64,000 bases of DNA from positions 320,799,186 through 320,863,185 of the forward strand of contig NC_058520.1 of NCBI RefSeq assembly GCF_904849725.1. Reading direction: 5' to 3'. Positions within the stretch are counted from its first letter, which is position 1, and the number at the start of each line of letters is the position of its first letter. This stretch comes from Hordeum vulgare subsp. vulgare. Taxonomy: Eukaryota > Streptophyta > Magnoliopsida > Poales > Poaceae. The notes beneath the pieces are model-generated. The model saw only the letters and a program-made list of their open reading frames with translations, did no database searches and had not been told where the DNA came from. This document shows positions 50,752 to 62,886 of this stretch, piece by piece. Made by a program: the position numbers and the translations under genes.

Positions 50752-51119
50752 TGATACGTCTCCAACGTATCTATAATTTTTGATTGTTCCATGCTATTAT
50801 ATTATCATTCTAGGATAATTTTGGGAGTTTATTTACCAATTTATATTATTTTTAAGCACTAATCTATTGATCTAGTGCCCAGTGCCACTTGTTGTTTTCT
50901 GTATGTGCGTGGCTTTTCAGGTTTACAGTACGAAACGAAGTCCAATTGCCATGATTTTTTGGTGATTTCTTCTGGTCCAAAAGAATATCTGGAAGCTTCG
51001 GGAGGAATCCCGAAGCCTCACGAGGGGAGCACGAGCTAACATGGCACGACCAGGGCCTAGGGTGCACCCTGTTGCCTCGTGCTCCCCTTGGTTGCCTCAT
51101 GGTGTACCTCTTCATCCTA
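50752..51119 (+). repeat. Gypsy 5' LTR, left part
   Basis: From TGATACGTCTCC to the TCCTA target site (51115-51119). Confidence 0.82.
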
Positions 51120-52641
51120 TGTAACGCCCAAGACGCGATCCTATCCTTAATTTGGCACGAGGGCCTCGTCAGGGATAGAAGCGCATCTCGTCGTTTCGCA
51201 AGAATGGATATCGTTACAAGTACTTGTACTAAAAAGATGAGATATATGGAATTGGCTTACACTCGCCACAAGCTACATCACAGTATCATCATTACATTAC
51301 ATAAACATCACGAAGAAGGGCAGGGTCCGACTATGGACGAAAAAAACGAGAAAAGAACGATGTCCATCCTTGCTATCCCAGGCTGCCGGCATGGAACCCA
51401 TCCTAGATCGATGATGAAGAAGAAGAAGAAGAAGAAACTGCAAATGAACAATCAACGCGCTCGCTTCATGTAACCTTTACTTGTACCTGCAACTGGTATT
51501 GTAGTAATCTGTGAGCCACAGGGGACTCAACAATCTCATTTCTAAAGGTATCAAGACTAGCAAAGCTTAATGGGTGAGGTATGGTTAAGTGGTGAGGCTG
51601 CAGCAAGCGACTAAGCATTATATGAGGGGGCTAACTTACGAGTACAAGAATAAAGAGGGGGATGATCTTCGCATATCAGACATGAACTACTGTTGATCAA
51701 ATGAATGATCCTGAACACCTACTTACGTCAAACATAACCCCACCGCTTCCTCGATCAGAGAAGGAATTCGCAAAAGAGACAGTCACGGTCATGCACTCAG
51801 TTGGCAAGTTTTAATTAAGGTAACTTCAAGTTGTCTAGAACCAGTGTTAAACGAAGTTTCCACGTTGCCACATAACCGCGGGCACGACTTTCCGAAAGAT
51901 TTAACCCTCTAGGGGTGCTCCAACTAGTCCATCACAAATTACCACAAGCCGCATAGAAATCCTCGATCACGAAACTCACGATCTCGTCGGATCCCTTAGT
52001 GGAAAACCTCAACACTGAGATTACCCAAAACATTACCGGAATCCCGATGCACAAGATATTTCGTAAAAGGTAAAACTAATCCACCAAGGCCGCCCGACGT
52101 GTCGACCATCCCGATAGGAGCCGCGTATCTCGTTCTCAGGACACGACGGATTTTCCGAACTTCCGATAGGCCAATCACAGAGTTGCCCCTGGTAGCCACC
52201 GGCGGTTGACAGGTTGGACCAACACTCATGCGGAGCACTGGCCCAGGGGTTGATTAATTACTCCGCGGGTGCCGATGGGTCCCTATGCATTTATTTAATT
52301 ACTAGGCAAATGTAAATCCAAAGTTGGGCCTTGCCAGACCAGCTTTAATCTAAAACAAATTATCAAGGGGGTCCCCATAACAACCCCGATCGTGTTAGGA
52401 GTGCTCAATTATGGAAGATAACACCGGTATCCGAAACTAAGGGGGCAAAGGTGGAACAAAACACCAGGCTAGAAAGGCCGAGCCTTCCACCTTTTACCAA
52501 ATATATAGTGCATTAAATTAAATAGCAGTAATAGGGTGATATAACAAGGAACCCATGCTATCACATGGAAGCAACTGCACCTGCAACTAGCAATGCTAAC
52601 ACATGGTTAAGCAAGCAGTAACATAGCCAATCAGTGGTTTG

Positions 52642-52878
52642 CTAGGTTGTGGACAGGTTGAAGGTTTTCATGGCAATGTTGGGAGGCTGATATTTAACAT
52701 GTGGTAGGCAACGAGACATAGCGACATAAACGATAATACTAGCATGACAATGATAGTAATGATATCTGGGGAAATGGTCATCTTGCCTGAGATCCCGCTT
52801 GGAAGAAGAACGACTCCGTGAAGCAGATGAACCGATGTAGTCAAACGGGTCCTCACATTCCGACACGCTTGCGGAACT
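52642..52878 (-). other. Conserved exon-like ORF block in Sukkula LTR, copy 4
   Basis: Acceptor-like CTCGATAG at 52879. Phase 0: SASVSECEDPFDYIGSSAS, then SSSKRDLRQDDHFPRYHYYH. A shift near the end extends it to a TAG at 52642 (78 codons). Confidence 0.4.
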
Positions 52879-55342
52879 CTATCGAGACAAAGCAAACGAC
52901 AACAAGAATCAACACACGATATTCACCACAGGATGCACAACAGAAATGATGCATGAGGCGTTTCAATTATGCAGGTAAGACACATCAATTCACACAATCA
53001 AACTCTACACATTAAGTGAAGTTCAATATGCAACGAGTTGCATCTTGACGGAACTCCACATATGAATTATTTAGTTCTATCTCGATTATGTACACATCAA
53101 TATTAAATGTGGTTAAACATGGCAAGAGGTGAAGCGTAACTAAGCTACTTATCTAGGCATTTTAAATGAGGTCGGAAACGACATATAGCATCTCCGAGAT
53201 GACCTCATATGTTAATTTATAATTCTGTCCAGATCTGATCTAACACGTTTAAATGTTTGTTAAACAGAAAAATAAATAGGTTCACGTGATTCTACGCGTC
53301 ATTTCAATCAACTTACACATAGAGAACATCTCCAACGGAGCTACGGTTCAAAAGATACGAACACCGTAAGATATGATGGCATGAATGCAATATGTGTGCA
53401 ACGATAGTCACAGGCATCCCAAGAGATACAACCAGCAAGATAATATGTAACTACACGAGATTCTAAGCAAGTTTCATATAGAACATGATCAAAACGGAGC
53501 AACGATTCAACAACTACAAGCTAAACAAGATATAGTCATAATCTGCCAAAATCAGCCACATAGCATTTTCTACACCCACGAACAACTAGCTACACGAATC
53601 CAAAATGCTCAAACAAGGCATGATACAGTAGAGGGCAAGATTCATTACAACATAATACTAATAACATTAAGCATGGAAGCACGGATCACTAGGAAAAGAA
53701 CTCACAAAATGGCATCTCACACACAGTTTCAGACTTAGTGAAAATATCAGTTTTGACAGTGCAGTTTTCAATCTGAAGGCATATTGACAGCAGAGAAACT
53801 ATATTCTACATGACTCCAAATGGCATGAAAATTTACAGCATGCTACAGAATCTGAAGGACTACAACTAACTCCATTGCACCAACCTCAAAAGAGATACAG
53901 ATCACCAGATAAACTCATGGCAATACAGTAACAAAATATAACAGATTTCAGGCTTAGAAATATTTCAGCATCTCCAAATCAGCATTATTTTCTAGCATGT
54001 TGACAACAAGCAAACAACACCTAAACTTGGATTTATATTGCAACCAAAATTACCGGAGGCTAGCCTACACATCCAAGGGCATATCTCTAGTTAACAACTC
54101 ATTCATATCATGCACGGATTAAATCCCACAAAATAAAAAAAGGGTAACATGTCAAAATACCACGCACACTAACTTGCTCAAAAGCTAAAACTAAATGCAC
54201 AGTTAAATTCTATGAATTTTTCTACCCCGAAAACATATATAACATGTGGGGTTGCAAAAATAGAAATAACGCCACACGTATATGCGAGAATATGTCCTAA
54301 ACATGATATAACAAACTAGCGACGGAACCTACATGCAAAAATACAAACAAGTACTCTAAAATACATGGCAAAAGGTCCCTAAAAACATGAGCATTTCATC
54401 TACCGGGTTTGAACAATCCGGACACGCGCGAACATGAATACGGAATAAACAACCTATTAGGACAACATGCGTTTCTAGGCATGTGGCAAGTCAAATCACT
54501 TCAAACATGCATGCAAGTTACAAAATCATAATCTATACGGAAAACTACACGAGTTTCATATATGAAACGTTTCGATGCGATACACGAAATAAAAGTTACG
54601 GGCATTTTAAATATTTAATATATTCTGAATTAATAAATCCGAAAATCCTAAATATATACTACTGGGCCTTATCTACTGTTGGGCCAAAACAGGGGTGCGA
54701 AGGTTAAGAAAACAGCACCCAGGGCGGGGCCTAGACGGGGCTCACCTTTGGCTCGGCCCAGGACGGAGAGGAGGCAGACCGTCCTGGATGGGTGTCGGCG
54801 CTGGGCCGGTCGGAGGCGAGGCAAACCGGCGGGGGTTCGCGGCCCAGGTGGAGGAGGCAGCAGGCATGCCTGGGCCCTGGGTCGATGGCGCTGGCCAGCC
54901 CAGGCGAGCGCTGGAGGGGCTCCTCCGCGCGGGCGGTTCCCTCATCCCGATCCGAACTGGATCGGGAGATGAGGCGGTGGCGGGAAGCAGGGCAGGCGCC
55001 TGCAGGGGGGCCGAGGGGCGGCTACCGCGGCGAGGACGTGGCAGGCCGCCGGGAGGCCGAGGGTGGCGCCCGGCGGCGGTGAGAGGTGGCGTGCGAAGGG
55101 GCGCCGGTGACGGGAGTCCGGCGGCGCGCGACACCAGGGGGCGCGGGAGCACAACACGCTCGGGGGAGGCACGGACGAGCGGCGGCTTGGGGCGAACCGG
55201 GCTTGGGCGGGCCTCACGTGGGCTCGCGGGCCCGTCGGCGGCGCTGAGGAGGGAGGGAGGAGAGAGAGAGGCTAGGGTTTGGTGGGGTGGCGCGGGAAAC
55301 GAGGAGGTGAGAGAGGGGGCTAGATTAGGCAGGTTTTGGGGT

Positions 55343-55351
55343 CTATTTATA
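55343..55351 (-). promoter_or_regulatory. Sukkula LTR TATA box, copy 4
   Basis: TATAAATAG on the minus strand, just downstream of a run of C. Confidence 0.6.
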
Positions 55352-55837
55352 ACAATTGGGGGGGGGGGCTAGGTTTAGCAGAATTTCGCCCCGGTTTCAA
55401 CCACGCGATCTAAAACGGACGATTTCAAACGGGGGAAAGGCTAAGTGGCCGTGTAGAGTCGGCTAGCCGGAGATGAGAGGGAAACGAGCACCCGACAACC
55501 TGATTTAAATTGGCAGGCGGCCTACCTATATTAAAATAAGACCGCACACCAAGTTTCAACCCAATCAGAGGAAGTTCTATAAACACTTTTTAAAATAAAT
55601 ATTTTAACGATGTCACAGCGCGTGCATGTGTGGTCGGGCTCAAAATGGGCAACGACAAACACGGAGAGAACCGACAACTAATAAGGGATGCAAGTTTTGA
55701 AAACTGGCGGCAACGGGATGCCGATGCGATGCGGATAATGTGAATGACGCGATGATGAGGCGACAAATAAAAATAAACACACGACGAAAACGGAATAAAA
55801 GGGGAATCTTCTGGAACGTCGGTCTCGGGCTATCACA

Positions 55838-56061
55838 TCCTATATATTCACATATATCCCAAAACTCCCAGAGAGCAACTCGAAACACTTTTTCCGCAGC
55901 CAAAAGTCTCTGTTCCATCGTGTGCGCATCTAGATCCCTATTCCATTGCCCTACTGGAGGGGAAATCGATCACAGAGGCCCTCTACATCATCCTTGGTGC
56001 TCCCATGGTGATGTGTGAGTAGTTCACCATAGACTTACGGTTCCCAAGTTAGTACCTATAT

Positions 56062-56105
<44 letters not shown>

Positions 56106-57065
56106 CTTCAATACAATGATCATTGCATCTTTGCTTTGATCTATCCCATGTGATTATTTTGTGCGGTGCGTTTGTTGGGATCTGATGAATTGTGGTTTTA
56201 TGTTCAGATTATTCATGATAAATATTTGAGTCTCCACTGAAATATAAATAGGATTCTTATGTGCATGATTATTATAGCTTCGTAAATATCTCCGATCTAT
56301 TGATTTTCTTTGGCCAAGTAGATTGATCTTTCTTCAGTGAGAGAGGTGCATTGTAGTGGGTTCAATGCGATGGATTTCTATTTCCCAGCGATAGAAAGGG
56401 GACAACATACGTCTTCGTATCGTTGCCACTAAGGATAAAATGAGGGGGTTAATTCATATTAATTTAATTCTCTTTATCTACATCATGTCAATATTTTCCA
56501 AGCTTTACCCTGTGTCATTTAATACTCTAGATGCATGCTAGATAGCGGTCGATGGATGGAATAATAGTAAGAGGTGCATGCAGGAGTCGGCCTATTTTCT
56601 TATGGACGTGATGCCTATATCACATGCTCATTGTCATGAATATCACATACCTATGCGCCTTTCTCTCTATTGCCCAACAATAAATTTGTTTACACATCGT
56701 ATTCTTGCTTTCATGAGAGATGCCACTAGGGAAAACTATGGCCCCCAGGTCTATTCAATTATAAGTTTACAAATGTTACAATTTCCTCATTACATTTATT
56801 TAATTTTTATTCACTTTTCACTTTGCAATTTCCAACCACACTACTTACTTGCTTGCAAATAACGAGACAAGGGGATAGACAACCCTCTTGCCCATGTTGG
56901 GTGCAAGTGTTTGTTTCTCTTGTGTGCAGTCGTTGAAGACGGGGGTTGGTTGTTACTCCTATTGGTTCAATAAACCTTGGTTCTCTACTAAGGTAAATAC
57001 CTACCTATATTGTGGTGCATCACCATTCCTATTCACGGAAAACCCAATTCAAATCACAAGTATGA
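55838..57065 (+). repeat. Gypsy 5' LTR, right part
   Basis: Resumes after Sukkula copy 4 and ends ...CAAATCACAAGTATGA at 57065, where the canonical TCA is changed to TGA. Homologous in reverse to 19605-20319 and 41850-42700. Confidence 0.8.
56064..56102. repeat. (CT)n microsatellite in the Gypsy LTR
   Basis: About 19 uninterrupted CT units; the homologous LTR has a compound GA/GATA tract at 42121-42170. Confidence 0.95.
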
Positions 57066-57075
57066 GGAAGTATTT

Positions 57076-57095
57076 TCGACGCTGTTACCGAGGAC
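57076..57095 (+). other. Primer binding site of the plus-strand Gypsy
   Basis: TCGACGCTGTTACCGAGGAC, a mutated form of TGGCGCCGTTGCCGGGGAC (tRNA-Asp type), 11 bp after the LTR end. Confidence 0.7.
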
Positions 57096-57250
57096 AATCA
57101 TCAACCTACTATCAAGTAACTTCACACAAGTTATCATTCACTTGTTATTATTTTTATTTTTTGTTATATTTTGCTTGCTTCTTAAAAATTGAAAATGCAA
57201 AAAATATATTTATCTTTGCTAGTTGCTAGTTTACCCCTTTGCTTGCTACT

Positions 57251-57389
57251 ATGGCTAGTTCTTCTTTTGTTCCCTTTACTCTTGATAATGAGGTACTCAA
57301 TTGTAAACAAAGGGGACGAGAAAGTTTAAGAGATGCATGGTATTTGATTTGCAATGTTCAAAATAAATCAATTCATATGTTGGTATTAC
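57251..57389 (+). pseudogene. Gypsy gag N-terminus, truncated by LTR insertion
   Basis: 46 codons from ATG 57251 (MASSSFVPFTLDNEVLNCKQ, then ESLRDAWYLICNVQNKS). This is the gag start of a Triticeae Gypsy family, with the ESLRDAW motif comparable to ESMKEAW of the mini-element at 4700. The frame ends at the TG of the LTR at 57390. Confidence 0.75.
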
Positions 57390-58969
57390 TGCTACTTCTT
57401 GAGCTTGCATTGATTTTCCCTTGAAGAGGAAATGGTGATGCGGCAAAGTAGATAAGTATTCCCTCAGTTTGTTGAGAACTAAGGTATCAATCCAGTACAA
57501 GGAACAAGCAAGGCCCCAATATTAGCACCTACACGAACAATCAAACACTTGTACCCAACGCAACAAAGGGGCTGTCAATCCCTTCAGGGTTATTTGCAAG
57601 GATGATATCCGATAGAGATAGGTATAAAAGATTGCGGAATTGAAAAGTAGAACAAAGTAAATAAAGGAAAGCAATATATTTTTGGTATTTTTGGTTTATA
57701 GACCTGAAAATATAATATGGAAAATAGACCCAGGGGCCATAGGTTTCACTAGAGGCTTCTCTCATGAAGGAAAATAATACGATGGGTGAACAAATTACGG
57801 TCGAGCAATTGATAGAAAAGCGAATAATTATGAAGATATATAAGGCAATGATTATGCATATAGGCATCATGTCTGTATCAAGTAGACCGAAACGATTCTG
57901 CATCTACTACTACTACTCCACACATCGACCGACTCTTGCCTGCATCTAGAGTATTAAGTTCAAGAAGAACAGAGTAACACATTAGGTAAGATGACATGAT
58001 GTAGAGGGATAAACTCAAGCAATATGATGAAAACCCCATATTTTTATCCTTGATGGAAACAATGCAATACATGCCTCTCTACCCTACTTTGTCACCGGGA
58101 GAGGACATCGCAAGATTGAACCCAAAACTAAGCACTTATCCCATTGCAAGAATTACCAATCTAGTTGGCCAAAACAAACCAATAACTCGAAGAGAATTGC
58201 AAATATATGAAACCATGCATATAAGAATTCAGAGAAGATTCAATAATATTCATAGACAATCTAAACATAAACCCACAATTTATCGAATCTCTACAAATAC
58301 GCCGCAAAAGAGTATTACATCGGATAGATCTCCATGAAGATCATGAAGAACATGGTATTGAAGAACAAAGAGAGAGAAGAGTCCATATAGCTACTAGCTA
58401 TGGACCCGTAGGTGTGTGGTGAACTACTCACGCATCATTGGAGGGGCAATGGAGTTGATGTAGATGCCCTCCATGATCAATTCCCTCTCCGGCAGATTAC
58501 CGGAAAAGGCTCCCAGATTGGATCTCATGGGAACAGAGGCTCCCGGCGGCGGAAAAGTATTTTTGTGGCTCCCTTTGGTATTGAGGGAATATTTGGGAAT
58601 TTATAGACCAATGATTAGGGTTAGGAGGCCTGCAAGGGACCCACAAGCGAGGGGGCGCGACTCCCCCTAGGGCGCGCCATGGAGGCTTGTCGCCTCCCGG
58701 TACGTCTCCTGCCCCCTTCTCCAAGTCTCACAGGTGTCTTGTGGTCCAAGAAAAATCATTCTGGAGATTTTATTCCGTTTGGACTTCATTTAATATTCCT
58801 TATGTGCAATACTCAAAAACGTGGAAAAAAAGAAACCGACACTAGGCTCTAGATTAATAGCTTAGTCCCAAAAATAGTATAAAATAGCATATTAATGCAT
58901 ATAAAACATCCAAAACAGATAATATAATAGCATGAAACAATCAAAAATTATAGATTCGCTGGGGACTAA
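57390..58969 (-). repeat. Gypsy LTR, minus orientation
   Basis: Left (3') end TGCTACTTCTTGAGCTTGC, the complement of the usual ...GCAAGCTCAAGA.GTAGCA LTR end. The right (5') end is a mutated ATAGATTCGCTGGGGACTA for ATAGATACGTTGGAGACGTATCA. About 1.58 kb. It is probably a solo or truncated LTR: no primer site or internal domain adjoins it, and the expected duplication of ATTAC (57385-57389) was not found at the right end. Confidence 0.72.
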
Positions 58970-59676
58970 TGTCTACTACGCAACCTTCTCCTTGTAGACG
59001 TTGTTGGGCCTCCAAGTGTAGAGGTTTGTAGGACAGTATCAATTTTCCCTCAAGTGGGTGACCTAAGGTTTATCAATCCACAGGAGGCGTAGGATGAAGA
59101 TGGTCTCTCTCAAGCAACCCTGCAACCAAAGAACAAAGAGTCTCTTGTGTCCCCAACACACCCAATACAATGGTAAGTTGTATAGGTGCACTAGTTCGCC
59201 GAAGAGATGGTGATACAAGTGCAATATGGATAATAGATATAAGTTTTTGTAATCTGAAAATATAAAAACAGCAAGGTAATTAATAATAAAACTGAGCACG
59301 AGCGGTATTGCAATGCGTGGAAACAAGGCCTAGGGTTCATACTTTCACTAGTAGAAGTTCTCTCAACAATGATAACATAATTGGATCATATAACTAGCCC
59401 TAAACATGCAACAGAGTCACTCCAAAGTCACTAATAGCAGAGAACAAACGAAGAGATTATTGTCGGGTACGAAACCACAACAAAGTTATTCTTTCTGATC
59501 GATCTATTCAACAGTCCGTAGTAAAATAACACGAAGCTATTCTTTCTGTTTAATCTATCCTAGAGTTGTACTAAAATAACACCTTAAGACACACATCAAC
59601 CAAGACCCTGATGTCACCTAGATACTCCATTGTCACCTCAAGTATCCGTGGGCACGATTATACGATATGCATCACA
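58970..59676 (-). repeat. Second Gypsy LTR fragment, cut by Sukkula copy 5
   Basis: TGTCTACTACGCAACCTTCT ... GATTATACGATATGCATCAC is a familiar Triticeae LTR whose continuation lies beyond the Sukkula insertion, outside the window. The orientation is inferred from similarity in style to minus-strand LTRs and is uncertain. Confidence 0.6.
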
Positions 59677-60175
59677 TGTGACAGCCCGATGCCGACGTTC
59701 CAGAAGATTCCCCTTTTCTTTCCGTTTTTGTCGTGTGTCTATTTTCTTTTGTCACATCATCATCGCATCATGCACATCATCTGCATTGCATCGGCATCTC
59801 CGTTGCCGCCAGTTTTCAAAACTTGCATCCGTTGTTAGTTGCTGGTTCTCGTCGTTGTTTTCAAAAGTGTGTTTAAAACTTTCTCTGATCGGGGTGAAAC
59901 TTGGCATGCGATCGTAATTAGTTATAGCTAGGCCGCCTGTCGAATTTCGTCGCGGCCGGAGACCGTCTGGTACCCGAAAGGTCGACCGTAGCGGCACCGT
60001 ATTCGGTCTACCTTCGGAGGTTTTAAAATACGTTGCCGCGTTGACCGTTTTCCCTCTCGTCTCCGGATATCTACACTACACGGCCACGCACCCGTTCCTG
60101 CGTGCGGAATCGTCCTAAACCGACCGCACGGTTGGATCCGGAACGAAATTCCGGTTAACCTAGCCCCCCATTTGT

Positions 60176-60184
60176 CTATAAATA
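60176..60184 (+). promoter_or_regulatory. Sukkula LTR TATA box, copy 5
   Basis: CTATAAATA followed by GACCCCTCC, matching copies 1, 2 and 4. Confidence 0.62.
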
Positions 60185-62697
60185 GACCCCTCCTATTATT
60201 TTGGACAACAACCCTAGCTCGGCCTCGATTTCCGTGCACCCCACCTACCCCCCTCCAGCCTCCTCTCCCACCAGTCCCAGCCGCCGCGGGCCCGCCGAGC
60301 CCATCGCAGGCCCGCCCGGGCCCGAGCCGCCGCCGCCCACGATCTGCCTTCCGAGCTCCTGCCCGAGGCCTCCTCCGGACCGCCTCCCGTGCTGCTCGCC
60401 GCGCCTCCCCTCGTCGGAGTAGTGCCCGTCGGCGCGAGCTCGCCGGACCTCCCTCCGCCGGCCAGATTCGGTTCGGAAGGGGCCGCCACGCCTGCTCCTC
60501 TCGCCGCCTCACCTCCCTGCAGTCCCGCCGGCCAACCTCCGGGCCAAATCGGCCCTCCGGCCTCTGCGCCGCCGCCCCTCCAAACTACGCAGGAGCCGTG
60601 ATCGAGGGGCCGTCCTCGCCGCCTCCCAGGCCCCTCCATGCGTGGCTGTTCGCGCCGCCGTCCATCTACTAGGTCCACCGCCGCCATGTCCCGACCTCGG
60701 CAGCCAGCGACGTGATCGACGAGCCAGTGCTCGCTTGCGCCTCTTGGGCCGCCCCACGTCGAGGCCCAGGGAGCCAGCAGCCGGCCCAGGCCAGCGCCAG
60801 CCGAGCCATGGCCCAGCTCCCGCCTCCTGCTCCCGACCGGCCCAAGTGGCTAGGGTGAGCCATGCCCCCTCCTGTGCACCTTTTTTATCTTGCGCCCCCT
60901 GTCGGCCCAGTTAGTAATTTAGTTTTTTTTTCGGTTTAGATAATTCCAGTAAATAGTCGTATATTACTATGCCCGTAGTTTATTAACCGTAAGGCAAAAC
61001 GAGGTGTGTATCATATGGTTTTGGTGTAGAATTTCGTGTAGAATCCGATTTTGCAACTTGCATATTTGTTTGACGTTGTTTAGCGTGCCGTATGCCTAGA
61101 AATGCATGCTGTACCAATAGGTTTTGTCTCGTATTATTTTGTCGTGCGTGCCCGGGTTGCTCGGATGCCTTGGATAAAATGTCCATGTTTTAAAACCCAC
61201 TTTTCCATGTATTTCAGAGTAGACGTTGGTATTTTTGCGTGTAGGGATTGCCGCTAGTTTATTTTTCCGTGTTTAGGTCTTTATCTCGCATTTACGTGTG
61301 GCATTATTTTTGTGTTGCAACCCCACATGTTTTATATGTTTTTGAGGTAGAAAAATCCATAGGATTTTTGTGTGCAATTAGTTTTAGGTTTTGAGCAAGT
61401 TAGTTCGCGCGATATTTTGCCATGTTGCCCTCTTGTGTATTTCGTAGGATTTATTCTGTGCTTCGTTTGAGGGAGGTGTCAACTAGAGAGTTGCCCTTTG
61501 GTGTTTAGTATAACCCGTGGTAATTTTGGTTGCAATAGAAAAGCATGTTTAGGTGTGGTTTGCTTGCTCTCAAGTTGCTAGAAATAGTGATGTTTTAGAG
61601 ATGCTGCAATATTTCTAAGTCTGAGATCTATTATATTTTGTTGATGTCTTGTCTTGCTTCCATCTTGTGATCTGCAACTCTTTTGAGGTTGGTCCAATGG
61701 AGTAGTTGTAGACCTTGTGATTCTCTATCATGCTGTGATTTTTCATGCCATTTGGAGTCTTATAGCTTATGGTATTGCTGCTATCAATATGCCTTCAGAT
61801 CGAAAACTGCAGCTTCATTAACTGCTATTTTCACTAAGTCTGAAATAGTGTGTGAGATGCCATTTTGTGACTTCTTCTCCTAGTGATCCATGATGCCATG
61901 CTAGTTGTTGTTAGTTGTATGTTGTAGTGCTTCTTGCCCTCTATCGTGTCATGCCTTGGTTGAGTATATTTGAGTTGTGTAGCTCGTAGTTGTGGGGTGT
62001 AGAAAAATGCTATGTGGCTGATTTTGGCAGATTGTAGCGTTTTCTTGTTTTGCTCGTAGTGTTTGAACCGTAGCTTCGATTTGATCGTGTCCTATATGGA
62101 ACTTGCTTATAATCTTGTGTAGTTTCATTTTCTCTTGCTGGTTGTATGTTTTGAAGTGCTCGTGACCGTTGTTGCACACATATTGCATTCATGCCATCAT
62201 ATCTTGCGGTGTCCGTATCTTTTGATCCGTAGCTCCGTTGGAGATGTTCTCTATGTGTAAATTGCTTGTAACGACGCGTAGAATCACGTGAACCTATTTT
62301 TTTTGCTGTTTAACAACTAATTAAATGTGATAGTTCAGATCTGGACATAATTGTTAATTAACATGTGAGGTCGTCTCGGAGATGCTATATGTCATTTCTG
62401 ACCTCATTTAAAATGCCTAGATAGGTAGATTAAAATGCGCTTCACCTCTTGCCATGTTTAATCACATTTAATATTGCCGTGTATCTAATCGGGATAGAAC
62501 TAGATAATTAAACGTAGAGTTTCGTCAATATGCAACTCGTTGCATATTGAAGTTCACTTAATGTGTAGTGTTTGTTTGTCGTGCATTGTCATGCTGTGTC
62601 TTGCATGTATTCAGCTGCTCATGCATCATATGTGTTGTGCATCGTGTGGTGAATCTCGTGTGTTGATGCTTGTTTTCGGTTTTCTCCGTCTCGATAG

Positions 62698-62886
62698 AGT
62701 TCCGCAAGCGTGTCGGATTGTGAGGACCCGTTCGACTACATCAGTTCGTCGTCTGCTTCACGGAGGCATTCTTCTTCCAAGTGGGATCTTAGGCAAGATG
62801 ACCATTTCCCCAGATACCATTACTATCAGTGCCATGCTAGTTTTATCGCTTCTATCGATTATGTCTTGTTGCCTACCACATGTTAA
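62698..62886 (+). other. Conserved exon-like ORF block in Sukkula LTR, copy 5
   Basis: Follows TTTTCGGTTTTCTCCGTC-TCGATAG, a good acceptor with a pyrimidine tract. 62 codons in phase 0: SSASVSDCEDPFDYISSSSA, then DLRQDDHFPRYHYYQCHAS, to TAA at 62884-62886. It has one extra in-frame codon relative to copies 3 and 4. Confidence 0.42.

Larger units (their letters stand above)
51120..55837 (-). repeat. Sukkula solo LTR (copy 4)
   Basis: 4718 bp with TG...CA ends (plus strand TGTAACGCCC ... GGGCTATCACA) and a perfect 5-bp duplication TCCTA (51115-51119, 55838-55842). No internal domain. It contains the standard Sukkula core: exon-like block 52642-52878, donor-like site 54745, GC-rich leader about 54746-55340 and TATA box 55343-55351. 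The ORFs at 54679-55372 are GC shadows. Confidence 0.92.
50752..57389 (+). mobile_element. Gypsy element, 5' LTR and gag start, carrying a Sukkula solo LTR
   Basis: The LTR starts TGATACGTCTCCAACGTATC (50752), is interrupted by Sukkula copy 4 (51120-55837 plus TCCTA duplication) and ends at 57065, for a net LTR of about 1.6 kb. Then come the primer site 57076-57095 and gag from 57251, cut off at 57389 by another LTR. Same LTR family as the outer element at 19605-42753, but in plus orientation. Confidence 0.8.
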
